This document shows, piece by piece, positions 8,570-17,416 of a stretch of DNA of 17,503 bases; within the stretch, counting starts at the first letter, position 1, and each line of letters begins with the position of its first letter. This stretch comes from Funneliformis mosseae (lineage: Eukaryota; Glomeromycota; Glomeromycetes; Glomerales; Glomeraceae). Both the position numbers and the translations under genes were made by a program. The notes below the pieces were generated by a model. It was not told where the DNA came from. It searched no databases and saw only the letters and a list, made by a program, of their open reading frames with translations. Location of the stretch: positions 1 through 17,503 of the forward strand of contig CAJVPP010001855.1 in NCBI GenBank assembly GCA_910592005.1, given 5' to 3'.

Positions 8570-9671
8570 GTTGTAATGGAGATTTTTTTTTTTTTTTGAA
8601 AAAAAAAAAGAAATTTTTGTGAAACAGAGAATTTATAAAAGAAAATATGCTGATCATCCCGAATTGCCGAATTTGGTAAAATTCTCTCAAAAAATTTCCC
8701 GATAAACGCAAGCATAGACGCATAGACGATTGCAGATCAGAATGACATATTCTATACATTGTAATAATGCACATTGCATTATGACTCATAACTTATTAAA
8801 TTTATCTCGTAAATCATAAATATTAGATAATACCGTAAAGAAATGCTCAGAGTAATATTCCACAAGCAATTATTACCCCTTTCTTTGGAAAATTCCGCAT
8901 ATGAGTGGAGAATACCATGAACGCTGGGATCAATTGGTATAGCATGAACAAAAGCTGTTTGTGCATCTCGTAGATTGACATTATTTATTCATAATGAGCT
9001 TGATTTGACCCTCTTTCTTTATAAAAAATAAAAAAAAAATAAAAAAGTGTTGCAAGATGCGCTCTTTGTTCCCCAGATGTTAACGGTGATTGTATTGATT
9101 CATATTAATATTTATAATAAGGTGTATATATCTTGCCGATTTTGTCGTGTTGCGTTTTGATTTATTGTATCGATAATTTTTTTGCTCTGAAGCAACAAAA
9201 AACTTACGTTCGCCTCATATTACCGCTTTGTTGGTGTTTTCAAGTCCGTTGTGCAAAGACATTCTCTGATGCTTGATACCCTAATTGGTGATGGTGAAGG
9301 CATTTTGACTGAAAAATTTGGGTATTGATTGCGAATATTTTTGTAATGACAAATATATCGATATCGATATAATTAAATCATTAAAATAATTTATAGTTAG
9401 AGCGGCGTTTTCATGCGCATCGATCTTCAAAAAAAAGATTAACATAACTCCGACAATATAGTGAGTCATATGTAATCATTTCATTGACCGCAGAAATTAA
9501 AAAAAAAAAATAAACCTCTTTTCCTTGTATAAATAATTTGATTGAGAGCCGAATCATCCACTTTCCCATCTTTTATAATAAAAAAAATGCTTTAAAAGAA
9601 AAAAAAAATAAATAAATAAATACTTTGAAATCATTTGGAAATTTATTATAATAAATATCCCGACTTCAGAA
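8570..9671. other. Intergenic DNA with decayed coding-like islands
   Basis: Two divergently transcribed genes share this region. On the minus strand, stretches of higher GC look protein-like but are too short and broken to model. One, from about 8988 down to 8782, is open for 69 codons and includes NLRDAQTAFVHAIPIDPSVH. Another, around 9080-9040, includes SGEQRAHLATLF. A third, with an ATG at about 9307, gives MPSPSPIRVSS. No family was recognised. Perfect bZIP/Gcn4-type cores occur at 8781-8789 (ATGACTCAT) and 9462-9468 (TGAGTCA). A 16-base palindrome of ATATCGAT units lies near 9355-9372. Confidence 0.4.
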
Positions 9672-9679
9672 TATATAAA
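9672..9679 (+). promoter_or_regulatory. TATA box for the 9975 gene
   Basis: TATATAAA sits about 300 bases before the ATG at 9975. The leader between them contains no ATG at all despite being AT-rich, and is CT-rich near its end, which fits a long 5' untranslated region. An imperfect direct repeat of about 30 bases (AATTTTGAATTTAATCTCGT-like) occurs at about 9728 and 9896 inside this leader. Confidence 0.4.
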
Positions 9680-9974
9680 TCTCGCGTTTGAAACTACTCA
9701 ATCATACAGTTTTCATCGTTATAATCCCAATTTTGAATTTAATCTCGTTACCTTTTATCACTTATTATTTTCGTGAAAAAATATCAAGTCTTCCCTCTCT
9801 ATTAACTTTTTTATCCACCGCAGTATTTGGCGTCTCACTTCCTGAATTAAAGTTTCTCGTCTTTTTTTTTATCCGTCAAATATAATAACGAATTCCTAAT
9901 TTTAAATTTAATCTCGTATCTTTCTAAAAAGAAAAAAAACAATTTACCACCATTTCCTCTCAAATCAGTTCAAC

Positions 9975-11082
9975 ATGACTTCAAATTCCAACCTCAGATT
10001 CATTAAAACTTGGTCTTTAACTACTACTACTGATGACATGAATTCGTCTCAGCATTTTGATTTTGTCAATTTTGATAATTACTTTTCTTACCTTGACCTT
10101 GTATTCGACGATATGGACCAATCAGTTGATTCGTTCTTTGAGAACCGGCAAGATGAGTGGTTTGAGAGGGATGAAGGAGGACGATTTTTTATTTTGCGAC
10201 AACAACGTTATCAGTCTATTAAACGACTTTATCCGAAACAATACAATTCGAAATCGTCTCCTTCCTTCTCCTCAACAGCATCAACATATTCACGATGTGT
10301 TGAAAGAAGTGATCAATTGCACCATTCCCTCAGCTGGTATTAGTTCGGTTATTAATCATTACTTTATTGATTTTAATGATATTATCATTTATACGAATTC
10401 AAATGATCTACTTAACCTTTCAATCGGACTTGTTCAACGACAACAAAGATCATTTTTAAGTTTTAACGTAAATGCTTTTAAGAAAGGATTTGATGATATT
10501 GAATGGAACTTGGAATCTTATAAAATGAAAAAACAACCAAATGCTGGCGGTGGAAGTTTCTTGTCAGAGATCCTTTCTTGTGAAATTATCACGAGGATCT
10601 TAAATGTGGAGTTGTTTAAAACCGAGGTAAGCACCCTACCCTTGTCGTAAAACACTCATTTCAGGCGCATTTAATCAAATTACGACGTTTTGATTTTTTT
10701 TTTTTTACAGATGGAAATCGATTACTTCTTCGAAAATCAGCCAATGACCGATTATTTGGTTAATTTTCGTCATCTTTTTAAACAAACTTCTGCTTTGACG
10801 CTTGGAGTATCAGTAACCAGAGCGTACGCACATAATAGAAGGTACACAAAACTTGACGCGTATCGACTCCTAACGAAAAAACTTGCAGGAATCAATTGTT
10901 CTACGAGGAATATAACAAACGCAAAATTATGGAAGCAAGTTTTACATATCTGGTGTCCAAGTGGAAAAGTTGCTAGGATTGTTAGGAAGGTTTATAACAA
11001 GTTGGATAATAAATTAAAGAGTAATACCGTCGTTATCGTCACGATAGTTAATTGTAAATGGGTTTTCACCAATAAACGATAA
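9975..11082 (+). CDS. Orphan protein gene with an apparent frameshift
   Basis: The product is not recognised. Three segments look coding. 9975 to about 10187 is acidic and Asp/Phe-rich, beginning MTSNSNLRFIKTW. About 10188-10626 is in the next frame. An exon at 10711-11082, ending WVFTNKR, is joined by a good 84-nt intron (GTAAGC..poly-T..CAG, phase 0). Together they would give about 340 residues. The first two segments can only be joined by skipping one base; the T6 run at 10185-10190 is the simplest place. Alternative introns (10101-10152 or 10101-10176) restore frame but lack a polypyrimidine tract and branch site, and would remove GC-rich, protein-like sequence. No signal peptide or membrane span is evident. 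This could be a sequencing error, a recent pseudogene or an unrecognised splice. The start has no competing upstream ATG. Confidence 0.5.
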
Positions 11083-12054
11083 GTGCGGTGGAAAATTTTT
11101 CATTTTTCAAAGGTTTTATTTGATATTTTCTTTTCTTTCTTTTTGTTTTTTGTAATAAGCATTTATAGTATATATATAGTTCGATGTGATGTACAGTACA
11201 TTGTATATACCAACATTCCTTCCATTATATGTTATAATCAATAAAGGTTTTTAATTATATTAATTCGTTAAAAAAAGAACATCGAATCTTAATTTCTATG
11301 GAATATCTAATATACGATTTTATTTTTCAAGACGTTTCAATTCTTTATCAAGTGACTTTTATAACGTTGACAATTACAGTATGATTCGGTTCAAAATTTC
11401 TTTTTATATTAATTTGTTCACAAAAAGATTTTATTACAAAAAAAAAAAAAAAATGAAAAAATTTCATCTTAATTAAATGCTTTTATTCTCTAGTTATGAG
11501 TTTCAAAGGTTTTAGGTGCTAGTGGTTGTTACTTGCGACCTCTGTGTTATGAATCTTCGTTTAAATTTCATCATCAGTATCGTTGTAAATGCAACTCTAA
11601 AAATCATTCATTGTCGCACCAAAAGAACGTTTTAGGATATATGCAGACGCATTAAGTGCCAACAATTCAAAAATATCAAGAGACAAACAGCAGGCAATGA
11701 TATCGGTAACAATGACTGCAGATCCGCGGTTATTGAAGGCCCATTTTAATTAAATATTATAATGAAATTCACCTCATTCCGCAGCGAAAATCCGAGACAA
11801 ATAACGCTGTGGGAATTCAATGATCACCCAAATACATGAAACCTGATTTTAAAAATATCAAATATCACTCAAACAGGAAACAAAAGCGGTAGATAATAAT
11901 ATTATATATATGGGCTGGGTGGTTTGTAAAACAAAACAACTTTTTTTTCTGTTAAAAAATTCCCCTTCAAATTTATTAAAAAAATTTCAATTTTTTCTTT
12001 TTTTATAAAAATATAAAAAAAAATAAAATAAAATAAAAAAAAAAAAAAAACAAA
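11083..12054. other. Intergenic DNA, no gene seen
   Basis: The left end is the 3' flank of the orphan gene, with AATAAA at 11240-11245. About 11480-11870 has noticeably higher GC and complexity than its surroundings, but stops interrupt all frames and no RNA gene was recognised. It may be promoter DNA of the F-box gene. The last 60 bases before the F-box start are almost pure A. Confidence 0.5.
11240..11245 (+). terminator. Poly(A) signal of the 9975 orphan gene
   Basis: AATAAA lies about 160 bases past the stop codon at 11082, followed by T-rich DNA. The spacing is reasonable; the assignment is by motif only. Confidence 0.4.
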
Positions 12055-13896
12055 ATGATTCAACTTACCTTTGACTGTATGGAAAAAATCTTTAAAAATT
12101 TGGAATATAAGGACATACATTCATGCTTACTAGTTAATCGACTTTGGTGTGAAAATTCCATTCCTATTTTATGGAGAACCATTTGGAACTATAATACTTT
12201 AATTGCTTCGCTTCCCAAAGGATCAAAAAACATACTAAGTAAGAATAAAATCAACATTATAAACCTGAATTCCAACCCTCCATTATTCAATTATACGAAA
12301 TTTATCAAGAGCCTTTCAATCGATGAAATCGATAAAAATATTGGAAAACTTCTTAAGCATCATAAATCACCAAACCTTAACTATAACAAATACTTGGTAA
12401 CGCAGGAAATATTTAAAATGTGCATGAATCAAATTTATTCCCTAAGGGAATTGGCCTTTCCTCATTTGGTAAGATACATTCCCTTTACAACTTACCCTGG
12501 GGCGACCGACTGTTTGAGAAACCTTTCAGAATTAAGCTGTAGTTCAAACATTTATTCGGAATTCTTTTATCAGTTATCACACATTTGTCACGAAATACAA
12601 TCTTTGAACATCACTTTCAATAATGTCATTTCGAACGGATTGATACAATTAATTACCGTTCAAAAGAATTTGAAGTATTTGACATTCGAAGGGTTTGACG
12701 ATTTAGAAATGGTGATTCCTTTATTAACGAAACATTCCACAAATTTAATGGAATTAAATCTTTATGGTCATCTTCCTATACCTTTGTCATTTATCGCTGA
12801 TTACACCAACCTACGAGAACTCGTATTATCTTTTGATCGTCATTATGGTTTTGAAAATTTTGAAATTTTACAAGATGTTTCCCTTCCTCGATTACAAATT
12901 TTGAAATTTTCATACGGGGGTTCCAATCAAGATTATTTGATTAAATTTTTGGAATGGAATGGAAAGAATTTAGAAGAATTTACCGTTGATGGTATTAATA
13001 ATGATTCGATAAATTTGGCTGTAGCCAAATTTTGTCCAAACCTGAAATCTTTATTCACCGTATTTTTGAAAAATGAAATAGAAACGTTAAAAATAATCTT
13101 TAACACTTGTCAACAGTTGGAATGTATTAGGGTTTGGTGTGGTGGTGAATATCTACCTGAAGACGTTTTATTGAAGGTTGTCGCAAATCATTCCCCCCCA
13201 AAATTTCATGAATTAAAAATGAATTATGAATGTAAAGGAAAGCGACTCTTTATAAACTGGAAATATCAAAATAAGGATCAGAAAAATAAAATCTTGCCTT
13301 ATTATGAACAAGAAGATGAACATGAACAGTTGAATGAATGGTTGAATCAGGAATGGTGGATTCGAAAAAGAACCGAACGGTTGTCGTTGTTAAAGAATCG
13401 AAACGAAAATGAAAGGTCGATGGATCGAAATGAAATTGTACGATCGGATGAATTGATAAGTCGGTCAATCGGTCTAAATAGAAGAAATGAACGGTTTAAT
13501 GAACGGTTGAATGAACGACGGTTTGGTGACTGGACAGATCGGTCGATAAGTATAGAAAGAAGAAACGATTTGTTGAATGAACAGTTTAATGAAAGATTGG
13601 TAGAATGGACAGATCGGTCCGTGGGTCAAAATACAAATGAGTGGTCAAATGAACCGACACTTCGAGATGAAAATGATAAGAAGCTTAATCCTAAAGAAGA
13701 ATTAGAGTCCTTTTTTACAAATTGGACAAATCGTGTACCAAAAAAATCATTTTCTTTGATTTTTATCAGTCAGAACTGTTCAATCACAACAAAGTTGGAG
13801 GTTAAAAAGGGTAGTGTTGAAGTAATTGAAAAATATAAAGAGTTGGGCGTCATTAAAAAGTTTGAAATTATTGACTTTTATGATTTTGAGCTATAA
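12055..13896 (+). CDS. F-box/leucine-rich repeat protein with C-terminal insertion
   Basis: A single exon of 613 residues. Residues 1-45 form an F-box (FDCMEKIFKNLEYKDIHSCL, then VNRLWCENSIPILWRTIW), expected to bind Skp1 and recruit substrates to an SCF ubiquitin ligase. Residues about 130-385 carry irregular leucine-rich segments (LKYLTFEG, LMELNLYG, LRELVLSF, LQILKFSY, LEEFTVDG, LECIRVW), the likely substrate-binding part. The end (ELESFFTNWTNR..KSFSLIF..VIEKYKELGVIKKFEI) matches the usual terminus of the expanded family in these fungi. Between residues about 392 and 545 lies an unusual charged Asn/Glu/Arg-rich insertion with roughly three 26-residue repeats. The C-terminal third is duplicated downstream as a decayed copy. 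The substrate is unknown. The start follows an A-rich leader, and the F-box begins immediately after it. Confidence 0.85.
   Translation: MIQLTFDCMEKIFKNLEYKDIHSCLLVNRLWCENSIPILWRTIWNYNTLIASLPKGSKNILSKNKINIINLNSNPPLFNYTKFIKSLSIDEIDKNIGKLLKHHKSPNLNYNKYLVTQEIFKMCMNQIYSLRELAFPHLVRYIPFTTYPGATDCLRNLSELSCSSNIYSEFFYQLSHICHEIQSLNITFNNVISNGLIQLITVQKNLKYLTFEGFDDLEMVIPLLTKHSTNLMELNLYGHLPIPLSFIADYTNLRELVLSFDRHYGFENFEILQDVSLPRLQILKFSYGGSNQDYLIKFLEWNGKNLEEFTVDGINNDSINLAVAKFCPNLKSLFTVFLKNEIETLKIIFNTCQQLECIRVWCGGEYLPEDVLLKVVANHSPPKFHELKMNYECKGKRLFINWKYQNKDQKNKILPYYEQEDEHEQLNEWLNQEWWIRKRTERLSLLKNRNENERSMDRNEIVRSDELISRSIGLNRRNERFNERLNERRFGDWTDRSISIERRNDLLNEQFNERLVEWTDRSVGQNTNEWSNEPTLRDENDKKLNPKEELESFFTNWTNRVPKKSFSLIFISQNCSITTKLEVKKGSVEVIEKYKELGVIKKFEIIDFYDFEL
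13402..13634 (+). repeat. 78-nt in-frame coding repeat, about three units
   Basis: Two clear units start at 13480 and 13558, each 78 nt (26 codons) and reading RRN..NE.FNERL..WTDRS. A degenerate unit precedes them, ending SRSIGLN where the others have DRSISIE and DRSVGQN. The paralogous copy at 15699-16131 lacks 243 nt here, close to three units. Confidence 0.6.
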
Positions 13897-13994
13897 ATAT
13901 AATATATATTTTTTTTTTAAATTTAGTGAATAATAATTAGACTACTTTGAAACGTTCTTATCTTTATGTATTTATGTACTATATTTCAAATAAC

Positions 13995-14000
13995 AATAAA
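13995..14000 (+). terminator. Poly(A) signal of the F-box gene
   Basis: AATAAA lies about 100 bases after the stop and is preserved in the second copy at 16166-16171. Preservation is expected from duplication alone, so it adds only modest support. Confidence 0.45.
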
Positions 14001-14039
14001 ATCTCTTATACTGTATATTAGCAATGTAACAATTCCTTT

Positions 14040-14798
14040 TTTTTTTAAAAAAAAAAATTATCTTGAATTTGTTTGTTTGTACTTGAAGTGTGGATTCCAA
14101 AGAGCTTCCGATTGGATATTCGATCTCTAATTTCTTCTGACTGAAAGTGATTTCACGAGAAATTAGCTTCGGAACAACTTTGCTTTAAAATCGTTCGGGG
14201 AGTTCTACCTCTTTTCGAATTCAATGTCAGAAACTAAATTCGAACATCTTTTTCAAATGAAAGCTCTAGTCAAAAATGGTTTAAGTGTTTGGTCATGTAA
14301 CTGTCGATATCAGTATCACACCATTATTTAATTATGAATTTTTACCAGGACAGATTTCTTTAAACCTTCCTAAGATCGTTGAATTTTGTCAAATATCGGT
14401 CTGATACATCGTGATTCATCAACAGCAAGCAGTATCTTCGAAAGAAAAAAGCAAACGTGACGTGTTTGAAAATTTATTAGTCGAAATAATTTTTTTTTTT
14501 TTTTTAGGGATTTTATATTTTCTTAACATGAAATAGCCATTATGCACAACTAAAGACAATTGCATCAGAAGAGTCCTTTTTTGGATATTAATCAAGCATC
14601 TTTTATTGGTTTTAGTTAAAAATTGTATAATCATATTTACGTCTCTCATGTGAATGAATTGAATCATTGATGCACATTTCATCTATATTTTCATGCATCG
14701 TGATATTGGATTTAAGTTTCCAGAAAAAAATATTTATTTAAATATTTTATTATAACAAACGCTATTAATAAATCATCAATTGTTCGGATATTTTTGGA
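14040..14798. other. Non-coding spacer within duplicated unit
   Basis: No gene was recognised. The block is closely matched by 16205-16860 in copy B, with small indels scattered through both. Frames here are short and are broken differently in the two copies, which argues against coding. It would hold the promoter region of the small gene at 14986. Confidence 0.5.
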
Positions 14799-14851
14799 CC
14801 ACCTTAATATATTAATCATTAATCACCCTTAAAATATTAATCACCCTTGAT
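14799..14851. repeat. 18-bp minisatellite, short array (copy A)
   Basis: About three imperfect units of ATCACCCTTAATATATTA precede the promoter of the small gene. The equivalent position in copy B has about six units. Confidence 0.65.
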
Positions 14852-14866
14852 TTTCAATCTTTCAAT

Positions 14867-14873
14867 TATAAAT
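14867..14873 (+). promoter_or_regulatory. TATA box for the small orphan gene
   Basis: TATAAAT lies 119 bases before the ATG at 14986 and is followed by a CT-rich leader (TTTCTCTCTCTTTTGAGCTTC). The same box is kept in copy B at 16979-16985. Confidence 0.4.
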
Positions 14874-14985
14874 TGCTCCCTCTGCACATTTTATATCAAA
14901 CTTCACAAAAATTTCTCTCTCTTTTGAGCTTCACCATAGTTATTACTTGAACTTCATTTTATCATTTCTTTTGTCATCAACAAAA

Positions 14986-15356
14986 ATGCCTCCTAATCTT
15001 AAACCTAATCTCCCTGCTGATCTCGTTCTTGATGCCGAACAACTAATGGCATTTGAAGAAATGGGCGGACGAGATGCAATAACTTTCAATCGTCTTGGGG
15101 ATAATCAAAGTAGACTTGCTTATATCCAAGCACTCGTCAATAAGAAAAAGAATGGAATGGAAAAATCGGTATGTTTAGTTAACAAAGATAAAATTTTTAT
15201 TATAAATTTTCACTAAATCCTTTTCATTTCGTCGCTTCATTTCACGACTTTTAGGAATTTGAATTTCAGGCTATATATTTCGTAACCTATCTTTGTTTAA
15301 CTGTTCTTAAAGTAAACATATATAAATATGATGAGGAAATATTAAGGTTATTTTAG
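14986..15356 (+). CDS. Small orphan two-exon protein
   Basis: The family is not recognised. Exon 1 (14986-15168) encodes 61 residues starting MPPNLKPNLPADLVLDAEQL and including FEEMGGRDAITFNRLGDNQS. The intron of 86 nt has GTATGT and TTTTAG. Exon 2 (15255-15356) encodes 33 residues, with AIYFVTYLCLTVL as a possible short hydrophobic segment, and the total is 94. A second acceptor (TTTCAG at 15264-15269) would drop five residues and also keep frame. The ATG at 14986 is chosen over upstream non-ATG codons because a TATA box and CT-rich leader precede it. Copy B keeps the exon 1 frame and both splice sites, but its exon 2 ends differently, so the exon 2 reading is uncertain. No signal peptide or known motif is visible. 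Confidence 0.5.
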
Positions 15357-15698
15357 TAGTTTAAATTCTGTTTTGTTTTCTGTCGAAATTGCTGCGATCC
15401 TGATTAGGTAATGGAGGGTATCCTTTATTATAATTATATTTTTGTTATTATTTTTTGTGTTTAATTTTAGGTATTTTATTGGCGTTGAAAGATGGTATAA
15501 TATTTAGTAGTATTTTTTTGAAACGGGCCCGAATTAAAGATTAATTTTTAAAATTAGAATAAATCATTACTGGTCTTATTAGAATACAAAAGAACGAAAT
15601 TTTGCCCGCGTTAAATGAAAAATTTTTTATGCTAGCGCCCTGTATATCTCTATTTTTTCTTGATCTTCTCTTCCACGCGACGCTTCTTTGAAAAAAAT
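15357..15698. other. Spacer at end of duplicated unit A
   Basis: AT-rich DNA with no recognised gene. It lies between the small gene and the start of copy B and contains the short GC-rich piece GAAACGGGCCCG near 15522. Whether it also belongs to copy B cannot be seen because that copy is cut by a transposon. Confidence 0.5.
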
Positions 15699-16131
15699 TG
15701 AATTAAAAATGAATTATGAATGTAAGGAAAGCGACTCTTTATAAACTGGAAATATCAAAATAAGGATCAGAAAAATAAAATCTTACCTTATTATTATGAA
15801 GAAGATGAATATGAACGGTTGAATGAATGGTTGAAAGAACGATCGGTAATATGGACAGGTCGGTCCGTGGGTCAAAATACAAATGAGTGGTCAAATGAAC
15901 CGACACTTCGAGATGAAAATGATAAGAAGCTCAATCCTAAAGAAGAAATAGAATCCTTTTTTACAATTGAACAAATCGTGTATCATTTTCTTTGATTTTT
16001 ATAAGTTAGAACTGTTCAATTACAACAAAGTTGGAGGTTAAAAAGGGTAGTGTTGAAGTAATTGAAAAAGATAAAGAGTTGGGCGTCGTAAAAAGTTTGA
16101 AATTATTGACTTTTATGATTTTGAGCCATAA
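15699..16131 (+). pseudogene. F-box protein tail, decayed 5'-truncated copy
   Basis: This corresponds to residues from about 386 to the stop of the F-box/LRR protein at 12055-13896. It has no F-box, no LRR part and no start. A one-base deletion near 15723 (TAAGG where copy A has TAAAGG) shifts the frame, and small deletions around 15965-15995 and near 16088 break it again. A 243-nt deletion between about 15836 and 15851 removes the repeat insertion and is itself a multiple of three. It is not expected to make a product. Confidence 0.85.
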
Positions 16132-16861
16132 ATATATAAATTAGAATACTTATCTTTCAAATAACAATAAAATCTCTTATACTGTATATTTGTAATGTAA
16201 CAATTCCTTTTTTTTTTAAAAAAAAAGAAATTATCTTGAATTTGTTTGTTTGTAATTGAATTTTAGATTCCAAAGAGCTTCCGATTGGATATTCGATCTC
16301 TAATTTCTTCTGACTGAAAGTGATTTCACGAGAAATTAGCTTGGAACAACTTTGCTTTAAAATCGTTCGGGGGAACTTTACCTCTTTTCGAATCGAATTC
16401 AATGTCAGAAACTAAATTCGAACATCTTTTTCAAATGAATCTCTAGTCAAAAATGGTTAAAGTGTTTGATCATGTAACTGTCGATATCAGTATCACACCA
16501 TTATTTAATTATTGAATTTCACCAATTGATTCAAGGACAGATTTCTTTAAACCTTCCTAAGATCGTTGAATTTGTCAAATATCGAGTCTGATACCTCGTG
16601 ATTCATCAATAGCAAGCAGTATCTTCGAAAGAAAAAGCAAACGTGACGTGTTTGAAAAATTTATAGTCGAAATAAATTTTTTTTTTTGTTTTTAGGAATT
16701 TTATATTTTCTTAACATGAAATTGCCACTATGCACAACTAAAGACAATTGCATCAGAAGAATCCTTTTTTGGATATTAAACAAGCATCTTATATTGATTT
16801 TAGTTAAAAATTGTAATCATATTTACGTCTCTCACGTGAAATCTGAACAATCATTGATGCG
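16132..16861. other. Non-coding spacer of copy B
   Basis: This is the counterpart of 13897-14798, with AATAAA at 16166-16171. No gene was recognised; short frames here are not shared with copy A. Confidence 0.5.
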
Positions 16862-16960
16862 ATCATCCTTAATATATTAATCATCCTTAGTATATTAATC
16901 ACCCTTAATATATAAATCACCCTTAGAATATTAATCACCCTTAATATATTAATCACCCTT
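16862..16960. repeat. 18-bp minisatellite, expanded array (copy B)
   Basis: Five full units and part of a sixth of the pattern ATCACCCTTAATATATTA, with small variants (ATCATCC, TAGTATA, TAGAATA). Copy A has about three. The array ends just before the TATA-like site. Confidence 0.8.
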
Positions 16961-17081
16961 GATTTTCAATCTTTCAACTATAAATTTCTCCCTCTGCCCA
17001 CTTTATATCAAACTTCACAAAAACTTCTCTCTCTTTGAGCTTCACTAGTTATAACTTGAACTTCTTTTGTCATCAACAAAA

Positions 17082-17416
17082 ATTCCTCCTAAATATAAAC
17101 CTAATCTCCCTGCTGATCTCGTTCTTGATGCCGAACAACTAATGGCATTTGAAGAAATGGGCGGACGAGATGTAATAACTTTCAATCGTCTTGGGGATAA
17201 TCAAAGTAGACTTGTTTATATCCAAGCACTCGTCAATATTAAAAAGAATGAAATGGAAAAATCGGTATGTTTAGTTAAAAAAGATAAATTTTTATTATAA
17301 ATTTTCACTAAATCCTTTTTAGCCATTTCGTCGCTTCATTTCACGACTTTTAGGAATTTGAATTTCAGGCTATATATTTCGTAGCCTATCTTGCTTATTT
17401 GTTTAACTGTTCTTAA
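17082..17416 (+). pseudogene. Copy B of the small orphan gene, start codon lost
   Basis: Exon 1 (17082-17264) keeps length and frame with the gene at 14986, but the ATG is ATT. The next in-frame ATG would remove about 20 residues. Splice sites are kept (GTATGT at 17265, TTTTAG ending at 17353). Exon 2 has seven extra bases relative to copy A, so it ends at a different stop at 17416 after AIYFVAYLAYL. The few coding changes include two Ala to Val replacements from C to T. It could still be translated from an internal ATG, but is more likely a pseudogene. Confidence 0.65.

Larger units (their letters stand above)
13209..15698 (+). repeat. Tandem duplication, copy A (about 2.49 kb)
   Basis: From TGAATTAAAAATGAATTATG at 13209 the sequence is repeated in direct orientation from 15699. 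Matching landmarks include the F-box tail, its AATAAA, the non-coding block at 14090-14700, the 18-bp minisatellite, the TATA-like site, and the small two-exon gene. Copy A contains the intact genes. Its right boundary is inferred from the start of copy B. Its last part (15357-15698) cannot be checked because copy B is interrupted by a transposon. Confidence 0.8.

Noticed and set aside
9688..9885. Hydrophobic 65-codon frame resembling a membrane peptide
   Set aside because: It begins with TTG, not ATG, and lies in the probable leader of the 9975 gene; the hydrophobicity comes from T-rich sequence.
10101..10152. 52-nt intron that would restore frame in the orphan gene
   Set aside because: Weak donor (GTATTC), no branch site or pyrimidine tract, and unusually GC-rich for an intron here; kept only as an alternative.
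11480..11870. Possible structural RNA gene in a GC-richer block
   Set aside because: No tRNA arms, CCA-type ends or snRNA signatures were found by eye; it is described only as intergenic.
11902..12120. Minus-strand Phe/Lys-rich frame
   Set aside because: It is the reverse of the A-rich leader and start of the F-box gene.
14419..14682. Minus-strand frame of 87 codons in the duplicated spacer
   Set aside because: The matching region of copy B breaks the frame with indels and no family likeness was seen.
16157..16402. Minus-strand frame of 81 codons in copy B spacer
   Set aside because: It is not open in the same frame in copy A; chance frame over T-rich DNA.
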